Positions 19,252 through 28,564 are shown, numbered from the stretch's first letter. The stretch is DNA of 64,000 bases from CBDHCC01 sp965261015 (GCA_965261015.1 CBDHCC010000001.1:1713948-1777947), one strand, 5' to 3'. The notes: generated by a model not told the origin, from the sequence alone. Made by a program: numbers and translations.

Positions 19252-19271
19252 ATATAAAGCTTCGGTTATAT
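19252..19271 (-). promoter_or_regulatory. AT-rich inverted repeat upstream of ahcY, possible operator
   Basis: A 20-base interrupted palindrome, ATATAA-N8-TTATAT, stands out in a region of about 70% GC, 84 bases upstream of the ahcY start. Some proteobacteria control ahcY and methionine genes through SahR, an ArsR-family repressor that binds AT-rich palindromes. Position and composition suggest an operator of that kind, but the regulator is not in this window and the match to the published motif cannot be verified here. It may also overlap a promoter -10 element. Confidence 0.4.
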
Positions 19272-19312
19272 GTCGCCTGTCGCGGACTGTCACCGCGGCG
19301 CGAAGGCGATCC

Positions 19313-19873
19313 TCACGCCCGCCCCACGCCGGCGGCGAAGGCCGCCGGGTCGAGACCCAGCGTCCGGAAGGCATGGTCCCAGCGGTCCCGCGCCGCGACC
19401 CCGAACAGTCGGTCGGGCGACAGGGGTGACGGGAACCAGCCCGGGCCGGTCAGTTCGTCCTCCAGCTGACCCGCGCCCCAGCCGGCATAACCCAGCGCCA
19501 CGACATAGCGGCGGGGACCGCGCCCCCGCGCCAGAGCGTGGAGCACGTCCAGCGTGCCCGTCAGGTGGTAGCGTCCGGCCACGTCCACGCTGTCCGGCCC
19601 CGACCAGTCGCGCCCGTGCAGCACGAAGCCGCGCTGCGGCTCCACCGGGCCACCCAGACAGAGCGGCGCGTCCGGGGCCTCGCCGGGAGCGATCTCCAGC
19701 TGTCCCATCAAATCGTGCAGGGTCAGGCCCTCCACCGGCGCGCCGATGCCCACGCCCATCGCCCCGTCCTCGTCGTGCGAGCACATGGCGATCGTCGCGC
19801 GCGCGAAGCGAGGATCGGCCAGGCCGGGTAGGGCCAGGAGCGTCTGCCCGGACAGGAAGCGAGGGATCTCCAT
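19313..19873 (-). CDS. YqgE/AlgH family protein
   Basis: A 186-residue member of the UPF0301/AlgH family: N-terminal FLSGQTLLALPGLADPRFAR, then IAMCSHDEDGAMGVGI, GGPVEPQRGFVLH and YVVALGYAGWGAGQLE. All are the family's conserved blocks and the length is normal. The biochemical role is unsettled; the name AlgH comes from an alginate regulator in Pseudomonas. It is divergent from the peroxiredoxin gene, and the two share a 99-base intergenic region. Confidence 0.92.
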   Translation of the reverse strand: MEIPRFLSGQTLLALPGLADPRFARATIAMCSHDEDGAMGVGIGAPVEGLTLHDLMGQLEIAPGEAPDAPLCLGGPVEPQRGFVLHGRDWSGPDSVDVAGRYHLTGTLDVLHALARGRGPRRYVVALGYAGWGAGQLEDELTGPGWFPSPLSPDRLFGVAARDRWDHAFRTLGLDPAAFAAGVGRA

Positions 19874-19972
19874 AGCCCAAAGGCTCTACAGCCCGGAGGA
19901 ACGCCGCGCCACCGATCGTGTTACCCTGGAGCGAGAGCGCGGCTTTCGCCGCCCCAACACGGAGACACCACC

Positions 19973-20455
19973 ATGCCCATCAGCCCCGGCGATCGCCTGC
20001 CCGACGCCACCCTGATCCGCGCCACCCCCGACGGGCCGGACAAGACCACGGCGGCGGAGTTCTTCGCCGGCAAGACCGTCGTGCTGTTCGCCGTGCCCGG
20101 CGCGTTCACGCCGACCTGTTCCGTCAGCCATCTGCCCGGTTTCGTGGAGAATGCCGACGCGATGAAGGCGAAGGGCGTGGACGAGGTCGCCTGCGTGGCC
20201 GTGAACGACGCCTTCGTGCTCGATGCCTGGGCCAAACAGGGTTCCGCGCATGGCAAGGTCACGATGCTGTCCGACGGCAATGGCGAGTTCACCCGCGCGC
20301 TGGGCCTGGAGTCCGACAACTCCGCCTTTGGCATGGGCCAGCGCTCCAAGCGCTACGCCATGGTCGTGGAGGACGGCACGGTGAAATCTATCGACGTGGA
20401 GCAGCCGGGCGAGTTCAAGGTCAGCTCGGCCGAACATGTGATGGGCCAGCTTTGA
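19973..20455 (+). CDS. Peroxiredoxin of the Prx5 type
   Basis: A 160-residue thiol peroxidase of the AhpC/Prx5 branch. The peroxidatic motif PGAFTPTCSVSHLPGF gives Cys49. A second Cys is at position 74, not the usual resolving position, so a 1-Cys mechanism using glutathione or glutaredoxin is plausible. Family-typical segments such as AVNDAFVLDAWAK and LSDGNGEFTRALGL are present. Cytoplasmic, with no signal peptide. The amn gene starts 4 bases after its stop, so the two are likely co-transcribed. Confidence 0.93.
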   Translation: MPISPGDRLPDATLIRATPDGPDKTTAAEFFAGKTVVLFAVPGAFTPTCSVSHLPGFVENADAMKAKGVDEVACVAVNDAFVLDAWAKQGSAHGKVTMLSDGNGEFTRALGLESDNSAFGMGQRSKRYAMVVEDGTVKSIDVEQPGEFKVSSAEHVMGQL

Positions 20456-20459
20456 CGCC

Positions 20460-21904
20460 ATGACCGTGTCTGGCCGCGTCGCCGAACTGCTGGACGAGCT
20501 GGAGACGCTGTACGACGACGCCGTCGGCCGGTTGCGCGACGCTCTTGCGTCCTTCGTGGCCGACGGCACCCCGCCCGATCCGGAACGACGACGCGCAGGG
20601 TTGTTCGGCTATCCCGAACTGCGTCTGCGCTACCGGGGGCTAGACGGCGATTTCGTGCCGGCCCGCTCCTTCGGTCGCCTGAACGAGACGGGTGACTATG
20701 CCGTCACCGTCACCCGCCCGGCGGTCTTTCGCCGCTATCTGACCGAACAGCTGACGCTGCTCATCGAGGATTACGGGGCGGAGGTGGAGGCGGGGACGTC
20801 CGGGCAGGAGATCCCCTACCCCTATGTCCTGGACCGTGGCGAGCCCATGGATCTGGGCGACGCCACCGCGGCCACACTGGGCCGGTGGTTCCCGACGGCC
20901 CAGCTGTCCGCGATCGGCGACGAAGTGGCGGACGGGCTGTTCGTGGGGCAGGACGGGGTGCGGCCGCTGGCGCTGTTCGATGGTCCGCGCACCGACTTCT
21001 CGCTGGCGCGGCTGGCGCATTACACCGGGACGCCCGCCGAACACACGCAGCGCTATGTGCTGTTCACCAACTATCACCGGTACGTCGACGAGTTTGTGCA
21101 GTGGGCGGTGGGCAGCTTGGCGACGGAATCTACACCGACCTGTCGTGCGCCGGCGGGGTTGTGGTAACCGGCGCGGAGGACGATCCCGCCGCACTGGTCG
21201 GCGACTCCGCCTGGCGTCGGCACCAGATGCCTGCCTGGCATCTGCGCGCGCCGGATCGGGCTGGGATCACGCTGGTCAACATCGGCGTCGGGCCATCCAA
21301 TGCGAAGACCATCACCGACCATCTGGCCGTGCTGCGGCCGGAGGCGTGGCTGATGATCGGCCATTGCGGCGGCCTGCGGCCCTCTCAGCGGATCGGCGAC
21401 TACGTCCTCGCCCACGCCTATCTGCGCGACGATCACGTCCTGGACGGGGTGTTGCCGCCCGAAGTCCCGGTGCCCGCCATCGCGGAGGTGCAGCAGGCCT
21501 TGACCGGAGCGGCCAGCGACGTGTCGGGCCAGGCGGGGGAGGAGCTGAAACGGCGGCTGCGCACAGGCACCGTCGTCACCACGGACGACCGCAATTGGGA
21601 ACTGCGCTTCTCCACCTCCGCGCTGCGCTTCTCGCAATCGCGCGCGGTGGGCATCGACATGGAGTCCGCCACCATCGCCGCCCAAGGCTATCGCTTCCGC
21701 GTGCCCTACGGCACGCTTCTCTGCGTGTCCGACAAGCCGCTTCACGGGGAACTGAAGCTGCCGGGCCAGGCCAATCGCTTCTACGAGCGCGCGATCTCCC
21801 AGCATCTGCGGATCGGGTTGCGCGCGTGCGAACGGCTGCGCGACGAAGGCGACCGCCTTCATTCCCGCAAGCTGCGCGCCTTTACGGAGCCACCCTTCCG
21901 CTAA
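20460..21904 (+). pseudogene. amn: AMP nucleosidase, frame disrupted by one missing base near 21110
   Basis: AMP nucleosidase hydrolyses AMP to adenine and ribose 5-phosphate. The 5' frame (20460-21167) carries the N-terminal domain up to YHRYVDEFVQWAVG. The next expected residues (QLGDGIYTDLSCAGG, then HQMPAWHL, INIGVGPSNAKT, MIGHCGGLR, GIDMESATIAAQG) continue in the -1 frame to a stop at 21904. Joining at the GGG run 21110-21112 restores about 481 residues, the normal full length, with no other damage. I therefore read this as one gene with a single-base deletion or a sequencing error. If real, the product would be a truncated 235-residue protein without the catalytic domain. Confidence 0.85.
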
Positions 21905-21984
21905 GCGGGCGCGATCGGTTCACCGGCTGCCCCCCTCCCCCGCTCCCGCGCGTTCCCCACGCAGACCAGAACCAGGAGAGCCTC

Positions 21985-23010
21985 ATGGCCGTCACGTTGA
22001 AGCCCTTGTCCGAGCAGACCGTCGTCATCACCGGCGGATCGTCCGGCATCGGCCTGGCCACCGCCAGGCGGGCCGCCCGCGAGGGAGCCAATGTCGTGGT
22101 CGCCGCGCGCAACGAGGACGCGCTGCGCGAGGTGGTCGACGGCATTCGCGCCAGCGGCGGCCAGGCCGCTTACTGCGCGGCCGACGTGGCGGACGAGGAC
22201 GCGGCGGAGCGCATCGGCGCGGTGGCCGAGCGTGAGTTCGGGGGCTTTGACAGCTGGGTCAACAACGCCGCGACCTCTCTCTACGCCAAGGTGGAGGACG
22301 TCACGATGGCCGAACATCGCCGCGTGTTCGACGTGGGGTATTTCGGCATGGTCATGGGTTCGCTGCACGCCGTGCGGCACCTGGCCGACAAGGGCGGGGC
22401 GCTGATCAATGTCGGCTCCGTCCTGTCCGAACGCGCGGTGCCGATCCAGGGCACATACTGCGCGATGAAGCACGCCATCCTGGGTTACACGGAGGCCTTG
22501 CGGATGGAACTGGCGATGGAGGGCAAGCCGATCTCCGTCACCCTGATCAAGCCCAACGGGATCGACACGCCCTATCCCGAACACGCCCGCAACAAGATGG
22601 ACAAGCCAGCGCGCATCCCACCGATCGTGTACGATCCGGAACTGGTCGCCAAGGCGATCTGCTTCGCGGCCGCCAACCCTCGCCGCGAGCTGTTGGTGGG
22701 CGGCCAGGGCTATCTGCTGACGAAGTTCGGAAACCTGTTCCCCGGCCTGACCGATCTGGGAATGGAGGCGCTGATGGGAGAGGGCGCGCAGTCGATCGAC
22801 ACGCCGCCGGAGCCTGGCGCCGCCGACAATCTGTTCGAGGCGCGCAGCGACGGCCGCGAACGCTCGAACCAGGAGCTGAACGTGCGGACGAGCAGCTATG
22901 CCCTGGAAGCGCAGATGCACCCGGCGGTCACAGCCATGGTCGCGGCGGGCGGGCTGGCCGCCGCCGCAGCCGGCATCCTGGCGAACGCCGCGCGCCGTCT
23001 CCGACGCTAG
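21985..23010 (+). CDS. Short-chain dehydrogenase/reductase (SDR) with C-terminal hydrophobic tail
   Basis: A 341-residue SDR: cofactor loop TGGSSGIGLATA near residue 15, the NNAA motif near residue 92, and the catalytic Tyr-x3-Lys in TYCAMKHAI. The basic residues after strand 2 (AARNEDAL) favour NADP(H). The usual SDR length is about 250. The extra C-terminal part ends in an Ala-rich hydrophobic stretch (AMVAAGGLAAAAAGILANAA) that could anchor the protein to the membrane. Start at ATG 21985 behind CAGGAGAG. Substrate unknown. Confidence 0.88.
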   Translation: MAVTLKPLSEQTVVITGGSSGIGLATARRAAREGANVVVAARNEDALREVVDGIRASGGQAAYCAADVADEDAAERIGAVAEREFGGFDSWVNNAATSLYAKVEDVTMAEHRRVFDVGYFGMVMGSLHAVRHLADKGGALINVGSVLSERAVPIQGTYCAMKHAILGYTEALRMELAMEGKPISVTLIKPNGIDTPYPEHARNKMDKPARIPPIVYDPELVAKAICFAAANPRRELLVGGQGYLLTKFGNLFPGLTDLGMEALMGEGAQSIDTPPEPGAADNLFEARSDGRERSNQELNVRTSSYALEAQMHPAVTAMVAAGGLAAAAAGILANAARRLRR

Positions 23011-23036
23011 GCTACGGACATCCGAACAGGCGGGCG

Positions 23037-23811
23037 TCAGGCGAGCAGCAGCTTCGCACCCACCAGGCAAAGCACCGCGGCGAGCACCAGGGACAAGGTG
23101 CGCTCCTTGACCCACCCGGCGATCAGGCTGCCGATCACGATGCCCGGCAACGATCCGACCAGCAGGGTGCCCAACAGCCCGAAGTCGATCGATCCCAGGA
23201 TCCAGTGCCCGGTGCCCGCCACCAGGGTAAGTGGCACCGCGTGCGCGATATCGGACCCGACCAGGGTCTTCACCGGCAGGCGGGAATAGAGGACGAGCAG
23301 CACCGTCATGCCGAGCGCTCCGGCGCCCACGGACGTGAGGGAGACGAGCGTGCCGAGCGTGATCCCCAGCCCGACCGTCAGCGCCGCGACCCGCCGATCC
23401 GTGACCCGGTCCATCATCGGCGCGAACCAATTGACCACTGCCGACCGGAAGAACACGGCGAAGGAGGTGACGATCAGCACGACGCCCAGGATCAGCGTGA
23501 TGACCAGCCGGGTCTCTTCGACCCGGTCCTGTATTTGGCTCAGCAGCAGCAATGTGACGATCGTCGCCGGCACGCTGCCGGTGGCGAGCCGGCGCACGAT
23601 GCGCCAGTCCACACTCCCCTTCCACCCGTGCACGACGGTGCCCAGGCCCTTCGTGGCGGCGGCGAACAGCAGATCGGTGCCCACGGCCGTCTTCGGCGAC
23701 ACGCCGAACAACAACACCAGCAGATGGCGTCATCAGCGACCCTCCGCCCACTCCGGTCATGCCGACGAGCAGACCAACCAGGGCCCCTGCGAGGATATAC
23801 AGCGGATCCAT
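23037..23811 (-). pseudogene. TauE/SafE (TSUP) family membrane transporter, frameshifted near 23724
   Basis: The N-terminus MDPLYILAGALVGLLVGMTG with the family motif GVGGGSLMTP is encoded from 23811. Just after MTP the frame is lost, and the expected continuation (LLVLLFGVSPKTAVGTDLLF and the remaining membrane helices) lies in another frame from about 23723 to the stop at 23037. One extra base (A on the plus strand at 23724), or two missing bases, explains it. The joined protein of about 257 residues would be a complete transporter of the sulfite/sulfoacetate exporter family with some eight membrane helices. Substrate not known. Confidence 0.82.
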
Positions 23812-23945
23812 GATCAGACCGCTCGCGGCCGCAGCGCGCGGTCCGTGGCCGCACGGACGCCGCTGGCCCGGCGGGTGGGGAAAGGTCCGATCATCCCACT
23901 CGGTCCGTCAGGTGCGCCGCAAAGCCGCGCAGCCAGTCGCAGGCG

Positions 23946-25826
23946 TCACCATCCGCACCGCTTCCCCCCATTCTGCTCGTCCAGCCAGCTTTTCAGCGGG
24001 GCGAAATACTCGATCATCGGTTCGCCCGACATCTCCCGGCTGCCGGTGAACGCTTCGAGCGCGTCTGGCCACGGCTTGCTCGCGCCCATCTCCAGCATGG
24101 CATTCAGCCGCCGACCGACCTCCTCGTTTCCGTAGAACGAACAACGGTGGAGCGGGCCGGTCCAGCCGGCCTGGTCGCACGCCGCCTTGTAGAACTGGAA
24201 CTGCAGGATGCGCGCCAGGAAATAGCGGGTGTAGGGCACGGACGCGGGCACATGGTACTTGGCGCCGGGGTCGAAGCTGTCGACCCCGCGCTCCACAGGC
24301 GGCACGATCCCCTGATACTGACGACGAAGCTCATTCCATCTGGCGGTGTAGTCGGCCGGCTGGATCGACCCGTCGAACACGCCCCAGCGCCAGCGATCGA
24401 CCATCAGGCCAAAGGGCAGGAACGCCACCTTGTCCATCGCCTGGCGCAGCAGCAGACCGATGTCCTTGTCGGCGCTGGGCACCTTCGACGGGTCCAGCAG
24501 ACCGATCTGGGTCAGGTAGGCGGGCGTGATCGAAAGGGCGACGGTGTCGCCGATGGCTTCGTGGAACCCGTCATTCGCGCCGTTCTCGTACAGGAACGGC
24601 TGCGCCTTGTAGGCGCGCTGGTAATAGTTGTGGCCCAGTTCGTGGTGGATGGTCACGAAGTCGTCGGCGTTGGGCTTGATGCACATCTTGATGCGCACAT
24701 CGTCGCGGTTGTCCAGGTCCCAGGCGGACGCGTGGCACACCACCTCGCGGTTCGGCGGCTTCACGAACATGGAGCGCTGGTAGAAGGTCTCCGGCAGTGG
24801 CGCGAAGCCCAGCGAGGAGAAGAACCCCTCCCCCTGCCGCACCATGTCCAGCGGCTGTTCGCCCTTGGCCGCTAGCAGGTCGGTGATGTCATAGCCGATG
24901 TCACCCGCACCCGGCGGCGCGACGATGTCGTAGATGTTGCCCCATTCCTGCGCCCACATGTTGCCCAGAAGGTCGGCGCGGATCGGCCCGGTCTTCGCCT
25001 GCACGGCGTCGCCGTATTTCGCGTTCAACTTGGCGCGGGTGTAGCAGTGGAGCGCGTCGTACAGCGGCTTCACCTGCTGCCACAGCCGCTCCGTCGTGGC
25101 GGCGAACTGGTCGGGCCCCATGTCATAGCCGGACCGCCACATGGCACCGGTGTCGGCATAGCCCAGCTCCGTCGACCCGGCATTCGCCAGTTCGACCATG
25201 CGGGCATAGTCCGCCTTCATCGGCGCGCCCACATTGTCGTGCCAGCTGACCCACATCTCCTTCAGCTTGGCCGGATCCCGGACGCTCCCCATGGCGGCTT
25301 CGATATCGGACCCGTTGATCGGCTTGCCGTCCAGGGTGCCCCGGCCCTTGCCGTAGATCGAGCTCATCCGGGTGACCGCGTCCGCCAGCTCGGTCGCCGC
25401 CTGCGCGGGCTGGGTGGGCGCCGGCAGCACGATGCCCTGCCGCAGGATGTCGAGCTTGCGGGCCGTGTCGAAGGACAGGCCGGGCGCGGTCGCGAAGCGC
25501 GCCGCCTGAAGCGCGAGCTGGACGGACAAGGTCGTCTGCTCCGCCCCGATCGCGCTGGCGGCGGCGTCGTTCGCGTCCGTGATATTCGTCTCACGCTCCC
25601 AGTTCACCAGGTTCGAACGCACCGAAATATCGGCTAGCCGCGTTTCCGCGTCGCGCACGAAGGCGTCCGCCGTCGGCGCGTCCGCGGAGGCGGCCGTCGT
25701 GCCGGTGAGCACCGGCTCCGTCTCCAGCCGCATGGCCGTCGCGTCCGGGTCGGCGGACCTCGTGGCGCATCCGGCCAGCGGCAGCAGGGCGAGGGCGAGC
25801 GCGACGCGGGAGGTGGCGGTGGGCAC
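23946..25826 (-). CDS. M2 family metallopeptidase (peptidyl-dipeptidase A-like) lipoprotein
   Basis: 626 residues from GTG 25826. A lipoprotein signal (VALALALLPLAGC) is followed by the mature M2 zinc-peptidase domain. The zinc motif HHELGHNYYQRAYK lies near residue 390, and the downstream NDGFHEAIGD supplies the third ligand Glu. The family removes C-terminal dipeptides (ACE-like), and the lipobox places it in the periplasm or on the membrane. The frame is open for 28 codons further upstream. I chose GTG 25826 because it directly precedes the signal peptide and has GAGAGGA about ten bases before it. Confidence 0.9.
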   Translation of the reverse strand: MPTATSRVALALALLPLAGCATRSADPDATAMRLETEPVLTGTTAASADAPTADAFVRDAETRLADISVRSNLVNWERETNITDANDAAASAIGAEQTTLSVQLALQAARFATAPGLSFDTARKLDILRQGIVLPAPTQPAQAATELADAVTRMSSIYGKGRGTLDGKPINGSDIEAAMGSVRDPAKLKEMWVSWHDNVGAPMKADYARMVELANAGSTELGYADTGAMWRSGYDMGPDQFAATTERLWQQVKPLYDALHCYTRAKLNAKYGDAVQAKTGPIRADLLGNMWAQEWGNIYDIVAPPGAGDIGYDITDLLAAKGEQPLDMVRQGEGFFSSLGFAPLPETFYQRSMFVKPPNREVVCHASAWDLDNRDDVRIKMCIKPNADDFVTIHHELGHNYYQRAYKAQPFLYENGANDGFHEAIGDTVALSITPAYLTQIGLLDPSKVPSADKDIGLLLRQAMDKVAFLPFGLMVDRWRWGVFDGSIQPADYTARWNELRRQYQGIVPPVERGVDSFDPGAKYHVPASVPYTRYFLARILQFQFYKAACDQAGWTGPLHRCSFYGNEEVGRRLNAMLEMGASKPWPDALEAFTGSREMSGEPMIEYFAPLKSWLDEQNGGKRCGW

Positions 25827-25937
25827 GGGCGGGCGGTCCTCTCGAGCGTTTCGGTCCGACGCGAACGCCGGTCTGTCCGCCGGTTTGCCGGGCCGGGCGG
25901 TCGGTCGCAAGGGGCAGTTGGGCGGCGCTGGCGGCGA

Positions 25938-26696
25938 TCAGGCGATCAGGAAGTCGGCGATCGCCTGCCCCAAGTCGGGTTTGGTGACGCTCGACATATG
26001 AGTGCCGGGCACCTCGCTCAGGGTGGCGTTCGGTAGGACGCCGGCCAGCTCGGCGGCCGATCCATTGTCCTGGTCGTCCCGCCCGCACACCACCAGCACG
26101 GGCGTCGTCACGTCACCCAGGCTGGGCGGCCCCTCGTCCGTGAAACTCTCCAGCAGCAGGCGCGCGGCCGTCCGATCGATCCCTTGCGTCTTCAGGAACT
26201 GGATTGCTAGCCAGTCGGGGTCGCCGCGACGCGCGATGTCGGTTCGGGCGATCGCGTCGAGGAAGAAGCGACGGCGGCGGCCCCACTCCCCCAGCCCCGC
26301 CAGCCCCATGCCGGCCAGGATCGCGCGGCGCGGCCGCAGCCCGCCCTCGAGCAGACGCGCGACCGTCCGGGCGCCGAGGGAAAAGCCGCCGAGATCGAAG
26401 TCGGTGAGGCCCAGTTCGCCGATCAGGAAGCGAACGTCGTCCAGCAACACCTCCGGCGGATAGGCGGCCGGGTCCCGGGGCGCGGCGCTGTCGCCATGCG
26501 CGCGTGCGTCCGGCATCAGCACCCGGAACCCCGCCGCGGCGAGGCGGTCGGCATGGCCGAACTTGATCCAATTTGTGCGCGCGTCGGAGAACAAGCCGTG
26601 AAGCAACAGCACGGGCCGCCCCTCCCCGACCTCGTGCAGCGCCAGTTCGGTTCCGTCGGGTGCCGAGACTGCGCGTGTAGTGCAGGGCGTCCTCAC
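25938..26696 (-). CDS. Alpha/beta hydrolase
   Basis: A 252-residue alpha/beta hydrolase: oxyanion segment VLLLHGLFSDARTNW, DARAHGDSAAP, nucleophile elbow GGFSLGA (Ser106), acid in VVCGRDDQDN, and the catalytic His in VPGTHMSSVTKP. All catalytic residues are present. Close relatives are annotated only as hydrolases or esterases and no substrate can be named. The ATG at 26696 overlaps the stop of the glycosylase-like gene by four bases, suggesting coupling. Confidence 0.9.
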   Translation of the reverse strand: MRTPCTTRAVSAPDGTELALHEVGEGRPVLLLHGLFSDARTNWIKFGHADRLAAAGFRVLMPDARAHGDSAAPRDPAAYPPEVLLDDVRFLIGELGLTDFDLGGFSLGARTVARLLEGGLRPRRAILAGMGLAGLGEWGRRRRFFLDAIARTDIARRGDPDWLAIQFLKTQGIDRTAARLLLESFTDEGPPSLGDVTTPVLVVCGRDDQDNGSAAELAGVLPNATLSEVPGTHMSSVTKPDLGQAIADFLIA

Positions 26697-27259
26697 ATCG
26701 CTACCGAAGGTCGGCCGCTGGCATCATTGTCTCCCAGCAGTCGCAGCAAAGCAGGCTGCGAGGCTGGCCGGCCGAACACGGAATAGCGGCTGAGGTGCGG
26801 CAATATGCCTACCTTCACTCCGCGAGTCGTCAACAATCTCGACCCTGTGATCTTGCCCCATCCTAGCGGCAGGCGCATCAGGTCGTCACGCGCTCCGGTC
26901 GTGCGTCGCATAGCGTCAAGCAGCACCGTCGAGCCGAAGCAGACGATCCACTTCAAGTCGGACGTTTGCTCTAGCACCCACTCAAACAGGCGGTCGCCAA
27001 CCGCCAGGGCCTCGCCCCGCCGACTTAGCTTGGCCCATGATGGACTCGGAAACGGGACATATTGCAAGCTGGCGACGCGCGGGGCATCGGCGCTTACATC
27101 GGTCCCTAAGAGGCTCTCGAACAGCAATCGGACCTGTCGCTGAAGCATCGGGCCGCGACGGAACGATGTCCAGTCCTGCGACAGGTAGGCGTTGGCGATC
27201 TGATCCCAATCTTCCACTCCAGGCGCAATCGCGGTCGGATTGAGGCCGACCGTCAGCAC
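26693..27259 (-). CDS. Uracil-DNA glycosylase-like protein, 5' end uncertain
   Basis: A 188-residue frame from GTG 27259. The segment VLTVGLNPTAIAP resembles motif A of the uracil-DNA glycosylase superfamily (GLNP/GINP), and ILPHLSRYSVFGRP resembles the C-terminal substrate-loop motif, so a DNA-repair glycosylase or a relative is possible. The same frame stays open upstream and reads plausible protein (GYTQGWSYLYGSAS) without a start codon. A start at ATG 27390 (MGKSLLGRLLRLFSG) would join it if one base is missing near 27320-27326. The region is 53-63% GC in three 60-base lines counted, lower than its neighbours. Functional call tentative. Confidence 0.5.
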   Translation of the reverse strand: MLTVGLNPTAIAPGVEDWDQIANAYLSQDWTSFRRGPMLQRQVRLLFESLLGTDVSADAPRVASLQYVPFPSPSWAKLSRRGEALAVGDRLFEWVLEQTSDLKWIVCFGSTVLLDAMRRTTGARDDLMRLPLGWGKITGSRLLTTRGVKVGILPHLSRYSVFGRPASQPALLRLLGDNDASGRPSVAM

Positions 27260-27410
27260 CTGAGCCGTGGGTAGAGTCGACGCCGACCCGTAGAGGTAGC
27301 TCCAACCTTGAGTATAGCCTAAGGCCGCATGACTTTCAGCGATGTACCGCTGAACAGCCGAAGAAGACGTCCGAGGAGGCTTTTACCCATCTGGGATTCC
27401 GCCACCCCGC

Positions 27411-28436
27411 TCACCCCTTCTTCAAGTGACGCCGCCCCAGCAGTTCCGCGATCTGCACGGCGTTCAGCGCCGCCCCTTTTCGCAGATTGTCGCTCACCAC
27501 CCACAGCGACAGGCCGCTGTCGACGGTGGGATCCTCGCGCACCCGGCTGACATAGGTCGCCCCGTCGCCGACGCATTCGACGGGGGTGACATATCCGCCG
27601 TCCTCCCGCTTATCGATCAGCATGACGCCGGGCGCCTCGCGCAGGATCGACTGCGCCTCCTCGACGCTTAGCTCGTCCTCGAATTCGACGTTCACGGCTT
27701 CCGAATGGCCCACGAAGACGGGCACTCGGACGCAGGTCGCGCTGACCTTGATCCGGGGGTCCAGGATCTTCTTCGTCTCGACCACCATCTTCCACTCCTC
27801 GCGCGTCTGGCCGTCATCGAGGAAGCTGTCGATGTGGGGGATCACGTTGAAGGCGATCTGCTTGGTGAACGTCCGCTGGGTCTTCTCGTCGCCCACGAAG
27901 ATCGCGCGGGTCTGTTCGAACAGCTCGTCCATGCCCGCCTTGCCCGCGCCGGACACGGACTGGTAGGTCGCCACCACCACCCGGCGAATGCGCGCGCGAT
28001 CGTGCAAGGGCTTCAGCGCCACCACCAGCTGCGCCGTCGAGCAATTCGGGTTGGCGATGATGTTGCGGGCGCGATAGCCGTCGATGGCGTCTGGGTTCAC
28101 CTCCGGCACGATCAGGGGCACGTCGGGGTCCATGCGATACAGCGACGAATTGTCGATGACCGTGCAGCCCGCCTTTGCTGCGCGGGGCGCGTGCACCTTC
28201 GTCGCGTCCGACCCGGCCGCGAAGAGCGCCATGTCCCAGCCGGCGAAGTCGAAATGCTCTAGGTTCTGGACCTTCAGCGTGCGGTCGCCCTCGCCAAACG
28301 GCAGGGTGTCGCCAGTCGAGCGCGAGGAGGCGACGGCCGCGACCTCGTCGGCCGGGAAGTCCCGTTCGGCCAAGATGTTCAGCAGCTCGCGCCCGACATT
28401 GCCCGTGGCTCCCACCACGGCGATCCGGTAACCCAT
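27411..28436 (-). CDS. asd: Aspartate-semialdehyde dehydrogenase
   Basis: Asd, 341 residues, reduces aspartyl phosphate to aspartate semialdehyde for lysine/diaminopimelate, threonine and methionine. The NADP loop is VVGATGNVGRELL, the catalytic Cys132 lies in ANPNCSTAQ, and the substrate segment is VATYQSVSGAGKAG. The start at ATG 28436 has AGGAGAGG before it and gives the correct N-terminus MGYRIAV. The frame is open upstream, but that part is not conserved. dapF, further along the same pathway, lies about 7 kb away on the other strand. Confidence 0.97.
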   Translation of the reverse strand: MGYRIAVVGATGNVGRELLNILAERDFPADEVAAVASSRSTGDTLPFGEGDRTLKVQNLEHFDFAGWDMALFAAGSDATKVHAPRAAKAGCTVIDNSSLYRMDPDVPLIVPEVNPDAIDGYRARNIIANPNCSTAQLVVALKPLHDRARIRRVVVATYQSVSGAGKAGMDELFEQTRAIFVGDEKTQRTFTKQIAFNVIPHIDSFLDDGQTREEWKMVVETKKILDPRIKVSATCVRVPVFVGHSEAVNVEFEDELSVEEAQSILREAPGVMLIDKREDGGYVTPVECVGDGATYVSRVREDPTVDSGLSLWVVSDNLRKGAALNAVQIAELLGRRHLKKG

Positions 28437-28564
28437 CCGTCCTCTCCTTCCGACAGCCGATCGCGGCTCGGCCCTACAGCGCGGCGGACAAAGGCAAGCG
28501 CGCCCCACACAACCTTAACCGATGGCGCGCCGCGACCATACAGGCCATGGCGCGCGTCAGCCGA

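Noticed and set aside
19169..19312. SAH or SAM riboswitch before ahcY
   Set aside because: I could not fold or recognise any of the known conserved cores. The only clear element is a DNA-type palindrome.
21105..21117. Programmed -1 ribosomal frameshift in amn
   Set aside because: The junction GCGGTGGGCAGC is not a slippery X-XXY-YYZ heptamer, and no downstream pseudoknot is obvious. A base loss is simpler.
23899..23948. Short minus-strand peptide ending WLRGFAAHLTDRVG between the M2 peptidase and the transporter
   Set aside because: It is only about 26 codons with no ribosome-binding site, overlaps the M2 stop, and cannot be supported as a gene.
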